Shown here one piece after another: positions 49,734 to 61,197 of a stretch of 64,000 bases of DNA (position 1 is the stretch's first letter; each line of letters begins with the position of its first letter). The notes beneath the pieces were generated by a model. The model ran no database searches. It saw only the letters and a list, made by a program, of their open reading frames with translations, and was not told the DNA's origin. The translations under genes and the position numbers were made by a program. Origin of the DNA: Pseudisothecium myosuroides (lineage: Eukaryota > Streptophyta > Bryopsida > Hypnales > Lembophyllaceae); NCBI GenBank assembly GCA_951799445.1, contig OX637294.1, positions 22,159,452 through 22,223,451 of the forward strand, given 5' to 3'.

Positions 49734-49956
49734 CCCTTGAACGCTTAAGCGGACGTTTTGTGTCCAATGGATGACAGGGAATCAAATTGTATAGGACAAG
49801 AAGTGCAAATATTCATCCTCAAAATTTGTTGTGGAAAGGGAAGATCTTCTATAGTACTTTGACTTGCAATGAGTACTTTTGCAATTTTGGAGGCTACTAA
49901 TTCACACAGTAATAGAAAAGGATGATTTCGAGGGTCACCCCTTCGGCATTTAAGGG
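49734..49956 (-). mobile_element. Family C TTAA-flanked MITE, copy C2 (223 bp), inverted
   Basis: TTAA at 49730-49733 and 49957-49960. Ends CCCTTGAACGCTTAAG and CGGCATTTAAGGG. Its reverse complement follows copy C1 along the whole length, with shared blocks GGGTGACCCTCGAAATCAT, AAAAGTACTCATTGCAAGTC and GAGGATGAATATTTG. No coding capacity. Confidence 0.85.
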
Positions 49957-49960
49957 TTAA

Positions 49961-51977
49961 ATCCAAAGGTTTTACAATTTTTGAAGGGACAACTATAGAA
50001 ATAGATGATGAGCCATCACAAGTTAATAGAAGTAGTCATTCTCAGTCCATGTCTTTGTCTTCTATATGATTCTATTTCTAGTCACATTAATGTTGTTGAA
50101 TTTAATTTTCCATATGTTGCATCCTACTTAATGAAGGCAATATAATGAATATTTTTTTGCCCTAAACTTCCAATTTGTATAATGATATATTTATTATGGC
50201 TTCAAATTTCGTCTCTATTTTAGTGTATGCACCACCTAATTCCTTATACGTATGCCATATTTAACTAAATCTAGACTATGGATGTAATTCTAGACTATAT
50301 TTGCAAAACATTGTAAGATCTCCCGATACTAAAGGATATGGAAAAACATCAAAAGATCTCTGGATGTTTTGTATATATTTCCAAATTATTTTATTATTAT
50401 TATTTTCAAACTTTGAGGTGTCTAAATTTAGCTAAATTTGGCATATATACCACGGTCATGGGTCCTACGTTCCACAGTTATAGTTCTTCACTCTAAAAAA
50501 CTATATATTGACAAGTTCACTTGCATGCTTACAGAATAACTACCTTGTTGTTATAGCCCCTTGCATTTCTCTTTGCATTGCACTTCTATAGAGCTACCAC
50601 AATAATTATTGTTTTCAACATGGTGACACATAATAATTATTGTCTTTAATATAGAAACATGGGTGATGTGCTCAAGCCCATTAGTAAAAGTGGTGGCAAT
50701 TATGCTGGTAACATGTTCTAGCCAATTAGTAATAATGAAGGTAATTACATTCAATTTGGTGAAATGTTCAACTTACAGGGAAGAATTGGTGGAGACTCTC
50801 ATTTCTTGTCCCCGTAAGGTAGTCTAATCTTAAAGTGATCATTTAAGAGCTGATTGCTCGCTTTTGAGGAGGCTAAATTCCTTGAAACAATTTTCAGTAA
50901 ATTTTGGTAGGAAGAAAAATAGAATTGGCATCTAACGCAAGTCGTTTTATATATTTTGAACCTTTTTAGAATTAGTTACAATTTTTTGATGTTGAAATGT
51001 AGAAGTCACTGAAATTGACAACCTCCTCAAACTTACTGTACATTGCTGGTGCATTGAACAAAAAATAATGTACCTCTGTGTCATGATTGCATTTAGAGTA
51101 GCCGCTACCATCTGTTGGGGGCATATTTATTCGGCCCAATATGAAATCATTTCTTTTTCCATTGAATTTTTATTCATTAGTTTGATTTATAATTTTTGAA
51201 AGTTCATTTTACAGGGTTTGGAATATTTCAAGACCTTTAGCATGGTTCAAAATATTCCATGAACTATAATAGTACTTATAGCTTTATCGATATTGAGGGC
51301 TTTACTAATACTTGCATTTTACTAGTATTCACAACTTCGACTTTGGATTTCTTTTTTTAGGATTCAGATTATTTTTATTAATATTTTCTACACTATTCAA
51401 TTATGCCACATTTTAGTTTCTGGAAAATTCATTAAATGCCATATTTAATTATATTTTGAATTATTTTTTAACAAATCTGACCTTGGTGTAGGGTACCTTA
51501 TTTGCTCTTTCTTCAACCAGATAGGGAAGAATTGGTGGGCACGCTCTAATGACTTTCCTTCTCCAAACTTTTCATCGAAGTTTGTGTCTGCCTACTGTCA
51601 ATCGACCCACTCACACTCAAGCTTCAATTTCAATCAACCTTTCAGCTGTTTCCGCGACTGTTGTTGTTGGAATTAATTATAGTTGGTACATGTCTTCATA
51701 TGCTTCTCTTCTCATTTCCTCACTTGGAACCTGTTTTTTGAAGTTCTTTTGCTTGCTCTCAATTGAAAGAAGGCGTGTGGCGATCTCTTTCTTTGGTGTA
51801 GTAGGTACTGTACATGTTTGTGTGATTGTCGTCTACGTTGTTACAAATGCACCGTTTAAAGATTGGAGTTTTGAATTTTCACTTCTGTAAGAATTTTACC
51901 TTGAACCCCAGTTTTTCTGTTTCAGAGAACTGACTGAATGCGCTGAGGGTTTTGGGGGTTTAACACACTCACGAGTT
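49961..51977. other. Spacer and 5' region of FAAH
   Basis: No coding exon is supported. A 113-codon frame at 51549-51890 is rich in hydrophobic residues but has no conserved motif and precedes the FAAH start; it is more likely leader or promoter. Small tandem duplications with AATAATTATTG occur near 50597-50642. Confidence 0.4.
50816..51110. mobile_element. GGTAG-ended dispersed repeat, copy 3 (about 295 bp)
   Basis: It starts AAGGTAGTCTAATCTTAAAG and ends GAGTAGCCGCTACC, an imperfect inverted repeat. The inside matches 26090-26270 and 26550-26600 (CCTTGAAACAATTTTCAGTA, AGAATTGGCATC, ATGTACCTCTGTG) but lacks the 270 bp insert found there. Confidence 0.55.
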
Positions 51978-54900
51978 ATGGCTCCCAACACGATGTTACC
52001 AGTGGAGGAGGTTCTCAGAAGCCAAGTGAAGTTCAAGATCAGTGCTGTCGTAGGTACGTCGATCTTCTTTTTCCCTTGAAAAACTTGAATTTTTCTACTT
52101 GTATTTGAGTCTACTGAGTTGGAATTAGAGACGGGGTTTATGAGTTGGAATTAGAGACGGGGTTTAAGAGTGTTGTTTAGAGTGCACTTGTTTAGAGCAG
52201 TATTCGGCCTGTATTTGTGACATGGTGGTGGATTGTGGACAGCTCCGAAGCTTGCTGGATGGCAGCTCCGGTTCTTCGTTTGGGCTCAAAATGCGTTCCT
52301 TCTGGGTGGGTTGATAAAATCGAGATTGATGAGGATGAACAGCATTCCACAGGTGCGTACACGCAGTTGCTTCTAGAGGGAACTTCGTGAACATTCTTGG
52401 ATAATCTGGGCAATGGAGATTATTGGAATATTATTGATAGAGTAGACTAAGGTATGCGCACCTGCAATTGTCAGTAGGTACAACTGAGCATATTTACGAA
52501 CATAGATGTTTTTGATTGGTTCTTATTGGCAATTGAAAGAGGATTCCAATGCACTTTAGCATGCATTGTTTGGACACCTTATGATTAAGTTATGAACTTT
52601 TAAGGTATTGTCTCTAGGTTTACCTAAATCAATTGTAGGCTCTTATGGACTCTCATGTTTTGATTGAGACATCTTGTGTAATCAATATTAGGTTCTAGAG
52701 ATGCTGTTTTGGTCCAAATGTAGGTGTAGCATTTTGGGTAGTGTTGATTATGGGTGTCCATGCCTTTATTATGATGACTTTCTCTATTGTTGCTTAGCTC
52801 TGTTCACAGGGTTTAAAGAAAATCCTGTTAACAGACATTAGAATTAGGTTGTTTCAAGAGCTCTTAGGTTCTAGGAACGTTGTTTGGTCCAAATGTAAGA
52901 GTCGCATTTTGGGTAGTGTTGATTATGGGTGTCCATACCTTTGATATGATGACTTTCTCTTTTGCTGCTTAGCTCTGTTCACAGGGTTTTAAGAAAATCC
53001 TGTTAACAGAAATCAGAATTAGGTTGTTTCAAGAGCTCTTAGGCGGCATTATATTCCTTAATTTATGGGAGCCATTTCGAATGTCTTGATTAGTTTCTAA
53101 TCACTTACGGCCAATTTGTCTTTATTTCTTGCAGTTTTTGCGTGAAATTATCATTCCTGACATACCCATGTACCAACCAGAGTATCCTGCCAACCGTAAG
53201 TGCTGAAGGGTTTTCCCTTTGTGGTGATGGTTTGTTCAAGAATCTAGTTATACAGATGTATATGTTTTGTGCTTTGATGCTTTTGAAATAGTCCCTTCTT
53301 TATGGTGATCATGCAATGCTCACATTGATATGTCTTGTGCTGAATTGCAACAGAAGCTTCTGAAGTAGCTGTGAAGCAATTTGTGGAGGGGAGTGAGCCT
53401 GCGGAGAGAGTGGCATATGCTCTAGAATGCTTGCCTTCAACAGTATCTAAGGTTGCGGATACTCTTTCCTTCACTTTAAGCCTCTAACCGATAGGTAGGA
53501 GTAATTAATAGAACTCACTGGAGAGATCACTTTGGGTATTAGAAGAGTCGAACTCTCTGGAGATCAAATTGTTTCCTTACTTAATGTATTGGATGATTTT
53601 TTATGCAATCCGTTATGTAGAGGTCATGTAGACCGTAATTGAATAAGGGACATAATACAACCCTAATTTCCATTCAAATATGAGTGATCATCGATCTTAA
53701 CCAAGTCATGACTGCTTACAACACATGCCAATTGACGGTCAAATAATTGTATTGGAAGAGATGAGTTGCTGTTGATAAGAGGTTTGTACAGGAGATGGGA
53801 TCAGGTTCCTAATGGTTTTAAAGATGTCCTCAGAAAGTAACATTCCTCAAAAAACCCTAAATATCTCCACCAAAAATATGTCTTTCTTGCTGAAATTTTG
53901 GACTTTGGTAGTTAAGTGAGAACATAAATTATTTGATTGAAAAAGCATTATTTTGAAGGAATTATATGATTACAAAAAAAAAGTTTTATTTTGATGACTT
54001 CTAGCTTGAACTTTGATCTTGCTTTTCGGGGGTAGAATTCATTGTGGGGAGTTGAGCTTTGGAAAGAAGAAAGCGGTGAGGTAGGAGAAGCCACCAAATG
54101 TAGAGAAAGCTTGGATCATAGCGTTTTCATAATTGTAAAAATTCATTGTATTTTGGAGGAATGTCGGTAGTTGAGGACAGCTATATTATCCTCTTTTTTA
54201 AATTGCAGAAGGCACATCCCTTTTTTTACTGGAAAATTCGAGATTACGTTGAGGCTTATACGACCGGTCGTGTAACACCAACTCAGGTGAGCCACTTTGA
54301 ATTTGAGCTTTAGAGTTTGTTACATATCGTTAAAGATTGCGCGATGCTTTGTTAAAGTTATATGCAGATATAAGAGTAGCGGATGGTATGTTTTTCTTTT
54401 GAATCTTTTGAATCTGCATATCTGTACACGTCAGTGGAGAAAAGTGAACTACCTTCCCTCCAAGTTTTCTCGTAGCATCCTCGGTATTTTCTGGGCACAG
54501 TATCTGACTTAACATCTTCAATGTTTTAGGTAGCGGAACGCATAATTGACGCTGTTGAGAAGGCAAAGCAAAGGAATCGTGGGTCTACTTCATTGGTATA
54601 CTTCATTTCTTTTCTCCCTGAGGATGTGCTTAAGCAAGCGGCTGAGTCCACCGAACGTTACAAGAATGGTAAGTCATTTTACACTAAATGAAACGTAGAC
54701 ATCAGTTTTAGACATGTGCTTTGTCTACTTTGGAATAGTGATGGAGGTGAGCAAGGATAAAAGGAACAAAAGAAAATTTTCGAATAGAAGTGGAATTCAT
54801 TGGCTTCCATCGTGACCTCGTTTTGCAGGGAAGATGCTGTCTGTGCTTGATGGTGTACCCTTGGCTGTCAAGGATGACATAGACTGCCTTCCGCATCCAA

Positions 54901-57900
54901 GCACAGGTGTAACTCAACGCACAGCTCATCCTATCATTCTGCAAATTTTCATGGCTTGAATTGGTTCTAGCACATGATTACTAGCCTTTTGCATGCATGT
55001 TATGAATTTATTTTATCTTCTTCGTTTGTGTTGATTATATAAATCATGAATTGATTGTGCACTACGCTTAGCCCTCTATCCGGATATCTAGCATGCTTGG
55101 AACTGAACTAGAGTTGGCAATCAGCTCTTGCTTTGGACCCCTCTCTATGCATTTTCTTATCATTACGTGTCGACTTGCCATGATTCCTCAGCTGGATCGA
55201 CCTGGCTTCCTAAAGTGAGAGAAGTGAAAGAAGATGCTGTGTCGGTTGCAAGGCTGCGAAGCTGTGGTATGATGGTCATTGGCAAGGCAGTGATGCATGA
55301 ATTTGGCATGGGAGTCACTGGCAATAATCCTCATCATGGGTATCCACTCTTCGTTATTTTCGACTGGTCTTACGTATATCCTCCTTGTTCTATTGTCGAT
55401 TGCTCTGCAGATTGCCAAATTTGCTCCGCATGTCACCAACCTTGCATGTGATACCTTGTCCATACTGAATGCGCTGCCTACAGTTTTATATTTAGTTTAT
55501 GCATTGTGCATTTGAAATTTTGAAATTTTGACCCGTTGCTTCTCCAATGCCTATTGAGTTCCTTTGAGATTCGGTGAAACAGGACAGCAAGAAATCCCCA
55601 TGATGAAAAACGGTATACTGGAGGTTCTTCTTCTGGTCCTGGTGCAATTGTTTCATCCGGGTTGTGTCCCGTTGCCGTGGGTACTGATGTTGGAGGTGAG
55701 CATGGAGGCAAGATCTAAGGTTCATGAGACTTATTTAGTAATAGGATTTCCGTGGTGAAGTTTTGCTGAATGACCTAAACAACTTCGATCGCTTATATGC
55801 ATTGAGGCTTCAACGCTTCCGTAGATTCTTACTTTTTTTTGTTATCGTAACTTTTAACTGTGCAAGGATTAGTGTCTTCGGTATTTCAAGACGAACCTGG
55901 GTACCACTGAACGGTGAACATTTAAATGTGAAACAGGATCGATTAGGATACCTTCATCTTTGTGTGGAATTGTTGGCTTGAAGCCAACATTTGGACGGAT
56001 AACAAATGAAGGGTACGGGCCTCTATTGATCCTTACTTTGGTATCTTTATTTATTTTTAGGTTGAGATGATGAACCCTTGTCGATTGCACCAAAATGGTT
56101 TCCAGATGTTTGTATTTAGACGTCGTGATAATTTGTACCGCTGCTTGTCTTGTATTCAAGATCTAGTTCTCCCTCTGATTTCTCTGATCTCATATGATCT
56201 AACTTTGCGTTAATTGAATTGTCAGGTTGTTCTGTGTGGGATGGTCCATGGAGTCCTGTGGTCCCATTACAGCAAGCACAGAAGATGCATTGCTTGTGTA
56301 AGTAGTCAGTATCAGGAGCTGTGAAATTTGCTTTTTCAGCATGAACAAGATGAAATGACCTCGTACTTAAAGAATTTGGTTTGAGTAGCATTTAAGAGCC
56401 CTCCATAGCAAACGTTGCTCTCTATGCACAGCAGAATGCAACAAATTGTGGTTCATATGGGAAACATTTAATTGTGTGTGCAGATATTCAGCAATGCTCG
56501 GAACACACCCTGCTGACAAGCTCCACAGTTGGCCGGTGAGTATCACCTCTTACCATATGCTGACTTGGCCATCATAGCAGTATTTATGGTTGCTTAGTGT
56601 GATCTTCTGGATCTGATTTAGGTTGTGCTTGTTCATGATTGTCTCGTAATCTTTGATCATTTTTTGGCGTAGAGGATACTATTTGTCTCACTTTAAGCGT
56701 TATAACATATGTGGCCGTTTGATTTTTGGGAGATCAGTTTGGTTACAAGAGCCAAATCTGTTGATATCAAGTATTTATCATTATGCTTGAAATTTTTAAT
56801 GCAATCGTAATGTGGGAGGTTGAAGACCACTGTGACAGTAGACAACTTCAATTCATTCAAAGCCTGGCCATAGATACCTAGCCTAGTCATACTTACCCCA
56901 CTTGTTAATTAAGGCTGACCCAGTGTTTTCGACCGATGAGATGCTGGTGGTAACAGGGGTCAGTATAGGATACAAGAACTGGTCTCTGACAGTTTTGCTA
57001 TGCTCCATCTTACTATCCAATTTTCTGATGGTCTTTCAGCTGCCCCCATGCGTGCCGGATCTCAATCCAGGTTCTCAAGCTACGTTGGGTTCCTTGAAAC
57101 TCGGAAAATATTCAGATGTAAGGATGTCGTCTTATTATGCGTTTATATCTTCAGTTCATTTTTCCGAACTATGACGGACAGTTTGCTCGTGATTTCGTAG
57201 GAAGTGTCCTGCTTCCTTACACACTTTTCTCCACGTCTTCTAATTTTGTATGAAATCATGGAGCAGTGGTTCCATTCTACATTCGATAAGGAGGTGGCTG
57301 AGGTGTGCAACAAAAGCCTGAAACTTCTCCTGGAGGAATTTGGGACTGAGGTATGCGCTCTAAATTATGGTCGTTATTGTTACATGAAGTGTTTCACAAG
57401 GCCAAAATTGTGACACTGAAGTGCCGAAAGCTCTAAAACCTATGAGTTTTATAGATTTGAGGTTGCTATTCATGACTTGGTGATGGCAGACGAAAGAAAT
57501 TACGTTGCCTGAGCTGGACGAATTAAGGATCGGGCATTTGGCGTCTGTGAGCTCCGAACTTGCAGCTGGGTTGGCAGGCTTTGACAAACAGTTGTGCGTA
57601 CCGTTCTGACCTGACCTTTGCTGCATCCATCCATTTGGCTCAATACGCTACTTCGTTGCTTTACAATGGTCTTCTCGCCCTTGCTTTACAGTAGGTGCTG
57701 GTTGCTGACTACTTCAATTCAATTGGTTCCATTTTATTCCAGATTGGAAAAACTCAGTTTGGACGTTCGAGGGACTCTCAATATCATGAAGGAATTCTCA
57801 TCTACAGACTTCATTGCTGCCCAAAAACTCAAGTTTGACTACCTAGTTCATTACCTCATTTTTTTAGTTTACTTGCTCTACCTTAAGGACCAGGGATTCA

Positions 57901-60557
57901 TGGTTTGAAACTGACCAATGCAGTTGATTATATTGTGAAATGTAATTCAGTGAGGCCAAATTTTATATCACCTGAATCTGAATCAGTGAAGAACATTGCA
58001 TGTTTGATGTCAATAAATAAATGAAACTGCACCCAAAAGTCTCCATATTACGTATACTTAAAACTGCTACAGAACACATAAGGCCCACTGTAGCCAACGT
58101 CCATATTTTGGATAATGAGCAGCGTGCTTCTGACCAATCTTTTGTTTAAATAACTTCTTGTTCATCCAAAATAACATTGGAATCATTATAAGGCAACCTT
58201 TTATGATTGATTTGATGGAAATGGGGTAAATAATATATTCGTACAAAGATATAAGCAAAATTGCACAAAATTGCACAAAAGGATTCAGGGTTAAGGGGCT
58301 AGGCCTTTAGGTCCTTTTGGAGTTAATTATTGTCTGTGTTGGTTATAGCCGTGGCAAATCAAACATCTCGTGAAGTGTTAGAAGATGAGTGAAGTGACTA
58401 GTGTAACATCCTTAATGGATTCGTTTTCTGGGGCCGCCTTGCAGACGTCGAACGATGTACTTCTACATGCAAGCTTTCGAGAATGTGGACGTTATTGTAA
58501 CTCCAACCACTGGGTGAGCATTACAAGATTCACTTGTCAATTTCAATGAAGTTTCGTCAAATATGGTTACAATACTTTTTTTTATCATGGAAACTCACAG
58601 TTCAAATTCTATGCAGTACAACGGCACCATTGATCCCTCCTGCGTCGTTGTCCATTGGCGAAAGTGATCTGACGACAACAGGTAAGCAAGTGCTTTCATG
58701 TCCCCATGTCCATGGAAATACTCAATACGACGTAAGACAAGGTTTCTATTCCAAATTTCTTTGAATGGTGCCTGAGGACCACTTACTTTAGATTTCAAAG
58801 GTTCAAGCAGCAGCACGAACTTTTTATCTTTGATACAGTAGGAGTAACAATCATTTGTTATTTGTGTTACCTCGTTCTGTCATTTTAAGCTTGTGATCTC
58901 ACTCCTAGGCTAGGTACACATGGTGTTGGTTCAAGTCTTAAGCTTGTTGCTTCGACCTGTACGTACTGTCTAGAGTGGCCCTTCCTTTTGGCAAAGTGAG
59001 GTTTCAGGTTCCCTGAGCTTCAGTGAGTGAACGTTTTTTTTTTAAACACAAAGACCATTTCCATTGACAGTGAATGAACTTTGGGGCGTGCTGTTAGTAG
59101 CGTGAACTGAAACTAGTGCATGATCATTTTATTTTTGCGGTGCAGGCAATCTGATGCGATTTGTTATAGGCCCAAACTTTCTTGGACTGCCTGCTGTCAG
59201 TGTTCCGGTGAGTATTCAAACTATTGATGTTTCCCGGGAACAATTCGGAACGTTCTATGCATTGTTCTCTGAAGATGAGAGCCACCCTCGATTTGGATCA
59301 CCACTTTGAAAACACGTTGTTGATTCATATGCATGGTTTCCAATAACCAAGATTGGTGAAATTATCATTCAAGTCCCCCAAATAAAATCAGGCAGGCTAA
59401 TAATAACAGTAAGCACTAAGCATGCTTATTCGGAGGGCTTTTTAGTGTGTTTTAGGTTTCCATCTGCTGTAACGCACATATCATATTGGCTGATCAAATC
59501 CTTTAAAATTTACGTATGGAGAAAAAAGTAAAATGTCGACAGTGGGATTCGAACCCACGCCCTTGCGGACCAGTACCTGAAACTGGCGCCTTAGACCAAC
59601 TCGGCCATATCGACTGGGCAGGGCACTGGTGATGAGTCCAGGCAAGATGAGCACATGTGGCTCTGTACTGTAGTCACTCTTCACTTTTTCACAAACCGCC
59701 CTCGGTTGGGGGAAATGAAGAATCAGACATTGATAGCCTGCCGTCTTTCTTGTGTGGAAATTGCAGGTGGGTTATGACTCCAAGGGACTGCCAGTCGGGT
59801 TGCAGCTAATTGGACGACCATGGCAAGAGGCCACCCTCTTACGTCTCGCTATGGCATTGGAGGTATGGGTTTTACTTTTTTTTTTTTTTAATCAAGAAAG
59901 TCCTTAACATCTAGGTTCCCAAATTGACAAAAGCGGCTCGCTTCCAGATCTATGAGTTCAAACATATCATTTTGAGAAGTTCCAGGGCAGGAACGAGTGT
60001 ACCACTTGAAAAAGAAAAGCATACCCTACATCTTTGAATCAAAGAAGGTAGTATGGAATGTGACTACCGACTGACTGTTAAATTCGAAAGTAGACTTTCG
60101 TGGTTAGCTTGTACTCCGTATGTGGTTTGAAGAATAATATTGGCTTTCTAGATTCTGTGGTTTGGGGTCCAAACAAATCAGTTAAGAGGCTTTAGGGAAG
60201 GTAACAAATTGAATTAAAGAAATCACAATTTTGAATGTTACTATGATTGGCTGCTAGAGTCCAAAGTTTTTGTACTTTTTGACTTGTCACTTCGAGGTTA
60301 CTTATAGCACTATTTTGGCTTTGGGCGAACCGGTGGTTTGGGTGCTGATCGAAGCATTTAGCCTGGACTTATAGAAGCATCAGCTTCCCCTGTGTTTAAT
60401 GGCTTGCAAGCAAATGCGGTTTGAAAAAAAAAAATTAATAGAGAAATGCCTGAAGGTTTTTGATGTTATTCATTTTACCTATATTTTGTTGACCTGGCAG
60501 GAACTCTGCGCTCCTTCACGAAAGAGGCCAGCTACATTCTACAATATTTTGGAGTAA
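51978..60557 (+). CDS. FAAH: Fatty acid amide hydrolase (amidase signature family)
   Basis: Twenty-one exons in phase give 601 residues, close to the 607 of Arabidopsis FAAH: 51978-52053, 52243-52352, 53135-53195, 53354-53451, 54209-54286, 54530-54668, 54829-54906, 55192-55339, 55583-55695, 55937-56012, 56226-56297, 56484-56535, 57040-57117, 57267-57350, 57490-57593, 57743-57832, 58445-58513, 58617-58681, 59146-59207, 59767-59862 and 60501-60557. The enzyme hydrolyses N-acylethanolamines to fatty acid and ethanolamine and acts at membranes. The Ser-cisSer-Lys triad is intact: K202 in [16 protein letters not shown]278 in RYTGGSSSG and S302 in [16 protein letters not shown], with the same spacing as K205, S281 and S305 of Arabidopsis. 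Other landmarks are [22 protein letters not shown] and [13 protein letters not shown]. Weak donors occur after exon 4 (GTTGCG) and exon 16 (GTTTGA). Introns carry two dispersed repeats and an antisense tRNA gene. Confidence 0.97.
52115..52166. repeat. Exact 26 bp tandem duplication in FAAH intron 1
   Basis: The unit TGAGTTGGAATTAGAGACGG plus GGTTTA occurs at 52115-52140 and again, unchanged, at 52141-52166. Perfect identity implies a recent event. Confidence 0.9.
52691..53043. repeat. Tandem pair of about 176 bp in FAAH intron 2
   Basis: Unit 1 (52691-52866) and unit 2 (52867-53043) share GGTTCTAG at the start, GCATTTTGGGTAGTGTTGAT, TTAGCTCTGTTCACAGGGTT and TTTCAAGAGCTCTTAGG at the end, with only scattered differences. 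Confidence 0.9.
53452..53805 (+). repeat. Intronic dispersed repeat, copy 2 (FAAH intron 4)
   Basis: Starts GCGGATACTCTTTCCTTCAC and ends ACAGGAGATGGGATCAGG. It shares GAACTCACTGGAGAGATCAC, CTCTCTGGAGATCAAATTGT and GAAGAGATGAGTTGCTGTTG with the copy at 28661-28994. Its left edge coincides with the intron 4 splice donor. Confidence 0.7.
56671..56965 (+). repeat. Intronic dispersed repeat, copy 3 (FAAH intron 12)
   Basis: Starts AGAGGATACTATTTGTCTCA and ends GATGCTGGTGGTAACAGGGG. The middle is more worn than in copies 1 and 2 but keeps the GGGAGATCAGTTTGGTTA and CGATGAGATGCTGGTGG blocks. Confidence 0.55.
59522..59533 (-). terminator. Pol III terminator of tRNA-Leu
   Basis: Directly after the discriminator base the minus strand reads TTTTACTTTTTT, two T-runs of 4 and 6, a typical pol III stop. 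Confidence 0.8.
59534..59614 (-). tRNA. trnL-CAG: tRNA-Leu(CAG)
   Basis: On the minus strand the 81 bases fold as a type II tRNA. The acceptor stem is GTCGATA with TGTCGAC (one G-T pair), discriminator A. The A box is TGGCCGAGTTGG and the B box GGTTCGAATCC, both matching the pol III consensus. The anticodon stem CCAGT/ACTGG holds the loop TTCAGGT with anticodon CAG. The variable arm TCCGCAAGGGC is long, as in Leu tRNAs, and the T stem GTGGG/CCCAC is perfect. No intron is present. It reads CUG codons. It lies inside FAAH intron 19 on the opposite strand. All key positions are intact, so it is probably functional. Confidence 0.97.
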
Positions 60558-60674
60558 AGGATTTGGAGTTGATCATCTAATGAGTTGGCAAAAACTCGGA
60601 GATGAATGTTAGTATAATTCTAATATGGATCAGTCAACTACAGATTCCTCATTGCCGTTTCAGTGAAGTGCAGG

Positions 60675-60680
60675 AATAAA
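60675..60680 (+). promoter_or_regulatory. Probable FAAH polyadenylation signal
   Basis: AATAAA lies 118 bases after the FAAH stop codon, within the usual range for a plant near-upstream element. The cleavage site is not determined. Confidence 0.5.
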
Positions 60681-61197
60681 TAAGAAGTGATTCATTGCTT
60701 GAAAATATTTGTCAGTTTGCTGCAACGAAATGGCCAATCCAAACTTCTTTGGTGACCTCTGCACAAAGCTGTGCAATTATTGTGGGTTGTTAACTCTTCA
60801 AATTGTGTAAGATTTCTTTTAAATATGCTAAATTTCTTCAGAAGCTTTGGGCTTCTTCCATTCCTGTAGATTTTTCTGTGGTAGAAAAAGTAACGTCTTT
60901 GTAAACAGTGGTACCCGCAGTAATTGCACATTTTAGTGAAGTGAATTGTTAGAGTCCGTCTTGGCTTGTTTACCTCTCTGATTGCGCTTGTTTACCCGGC
61001 TGCGCTCCAATAGGTTCAGCCATTGTTCGTAATGAACAGGATCTCCTTTCAGGAAATCATATCAGGCTGCACTCAGTCTTGGATATTGGTACCGGTCCCT
61101 TGGAAGGCGGGGGAAGGGCCTTGTTGTAGGTTTATTTGTGACGTAAGGTTGCCTCTGGGCACTCTTCTGCAAACAGAAAACTAGTCGTTAGTTTTTC

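Noticed and set aside
51549..51890. 113-codon hydrophobic frame upstream of FAAH
   Set aside because: Hydrophobicity comes from T-rich DNA; FAAH proteins start at the downstream ATG, and the total length already fits the family.
53244..53474. Minus-strand frame with a C2H2-like pattern (CEHC...HQSTKH)
   Set aside because: It is antisense to FAAH exon 4 and its flanking intron and has no zinc-finger linker or splice support.
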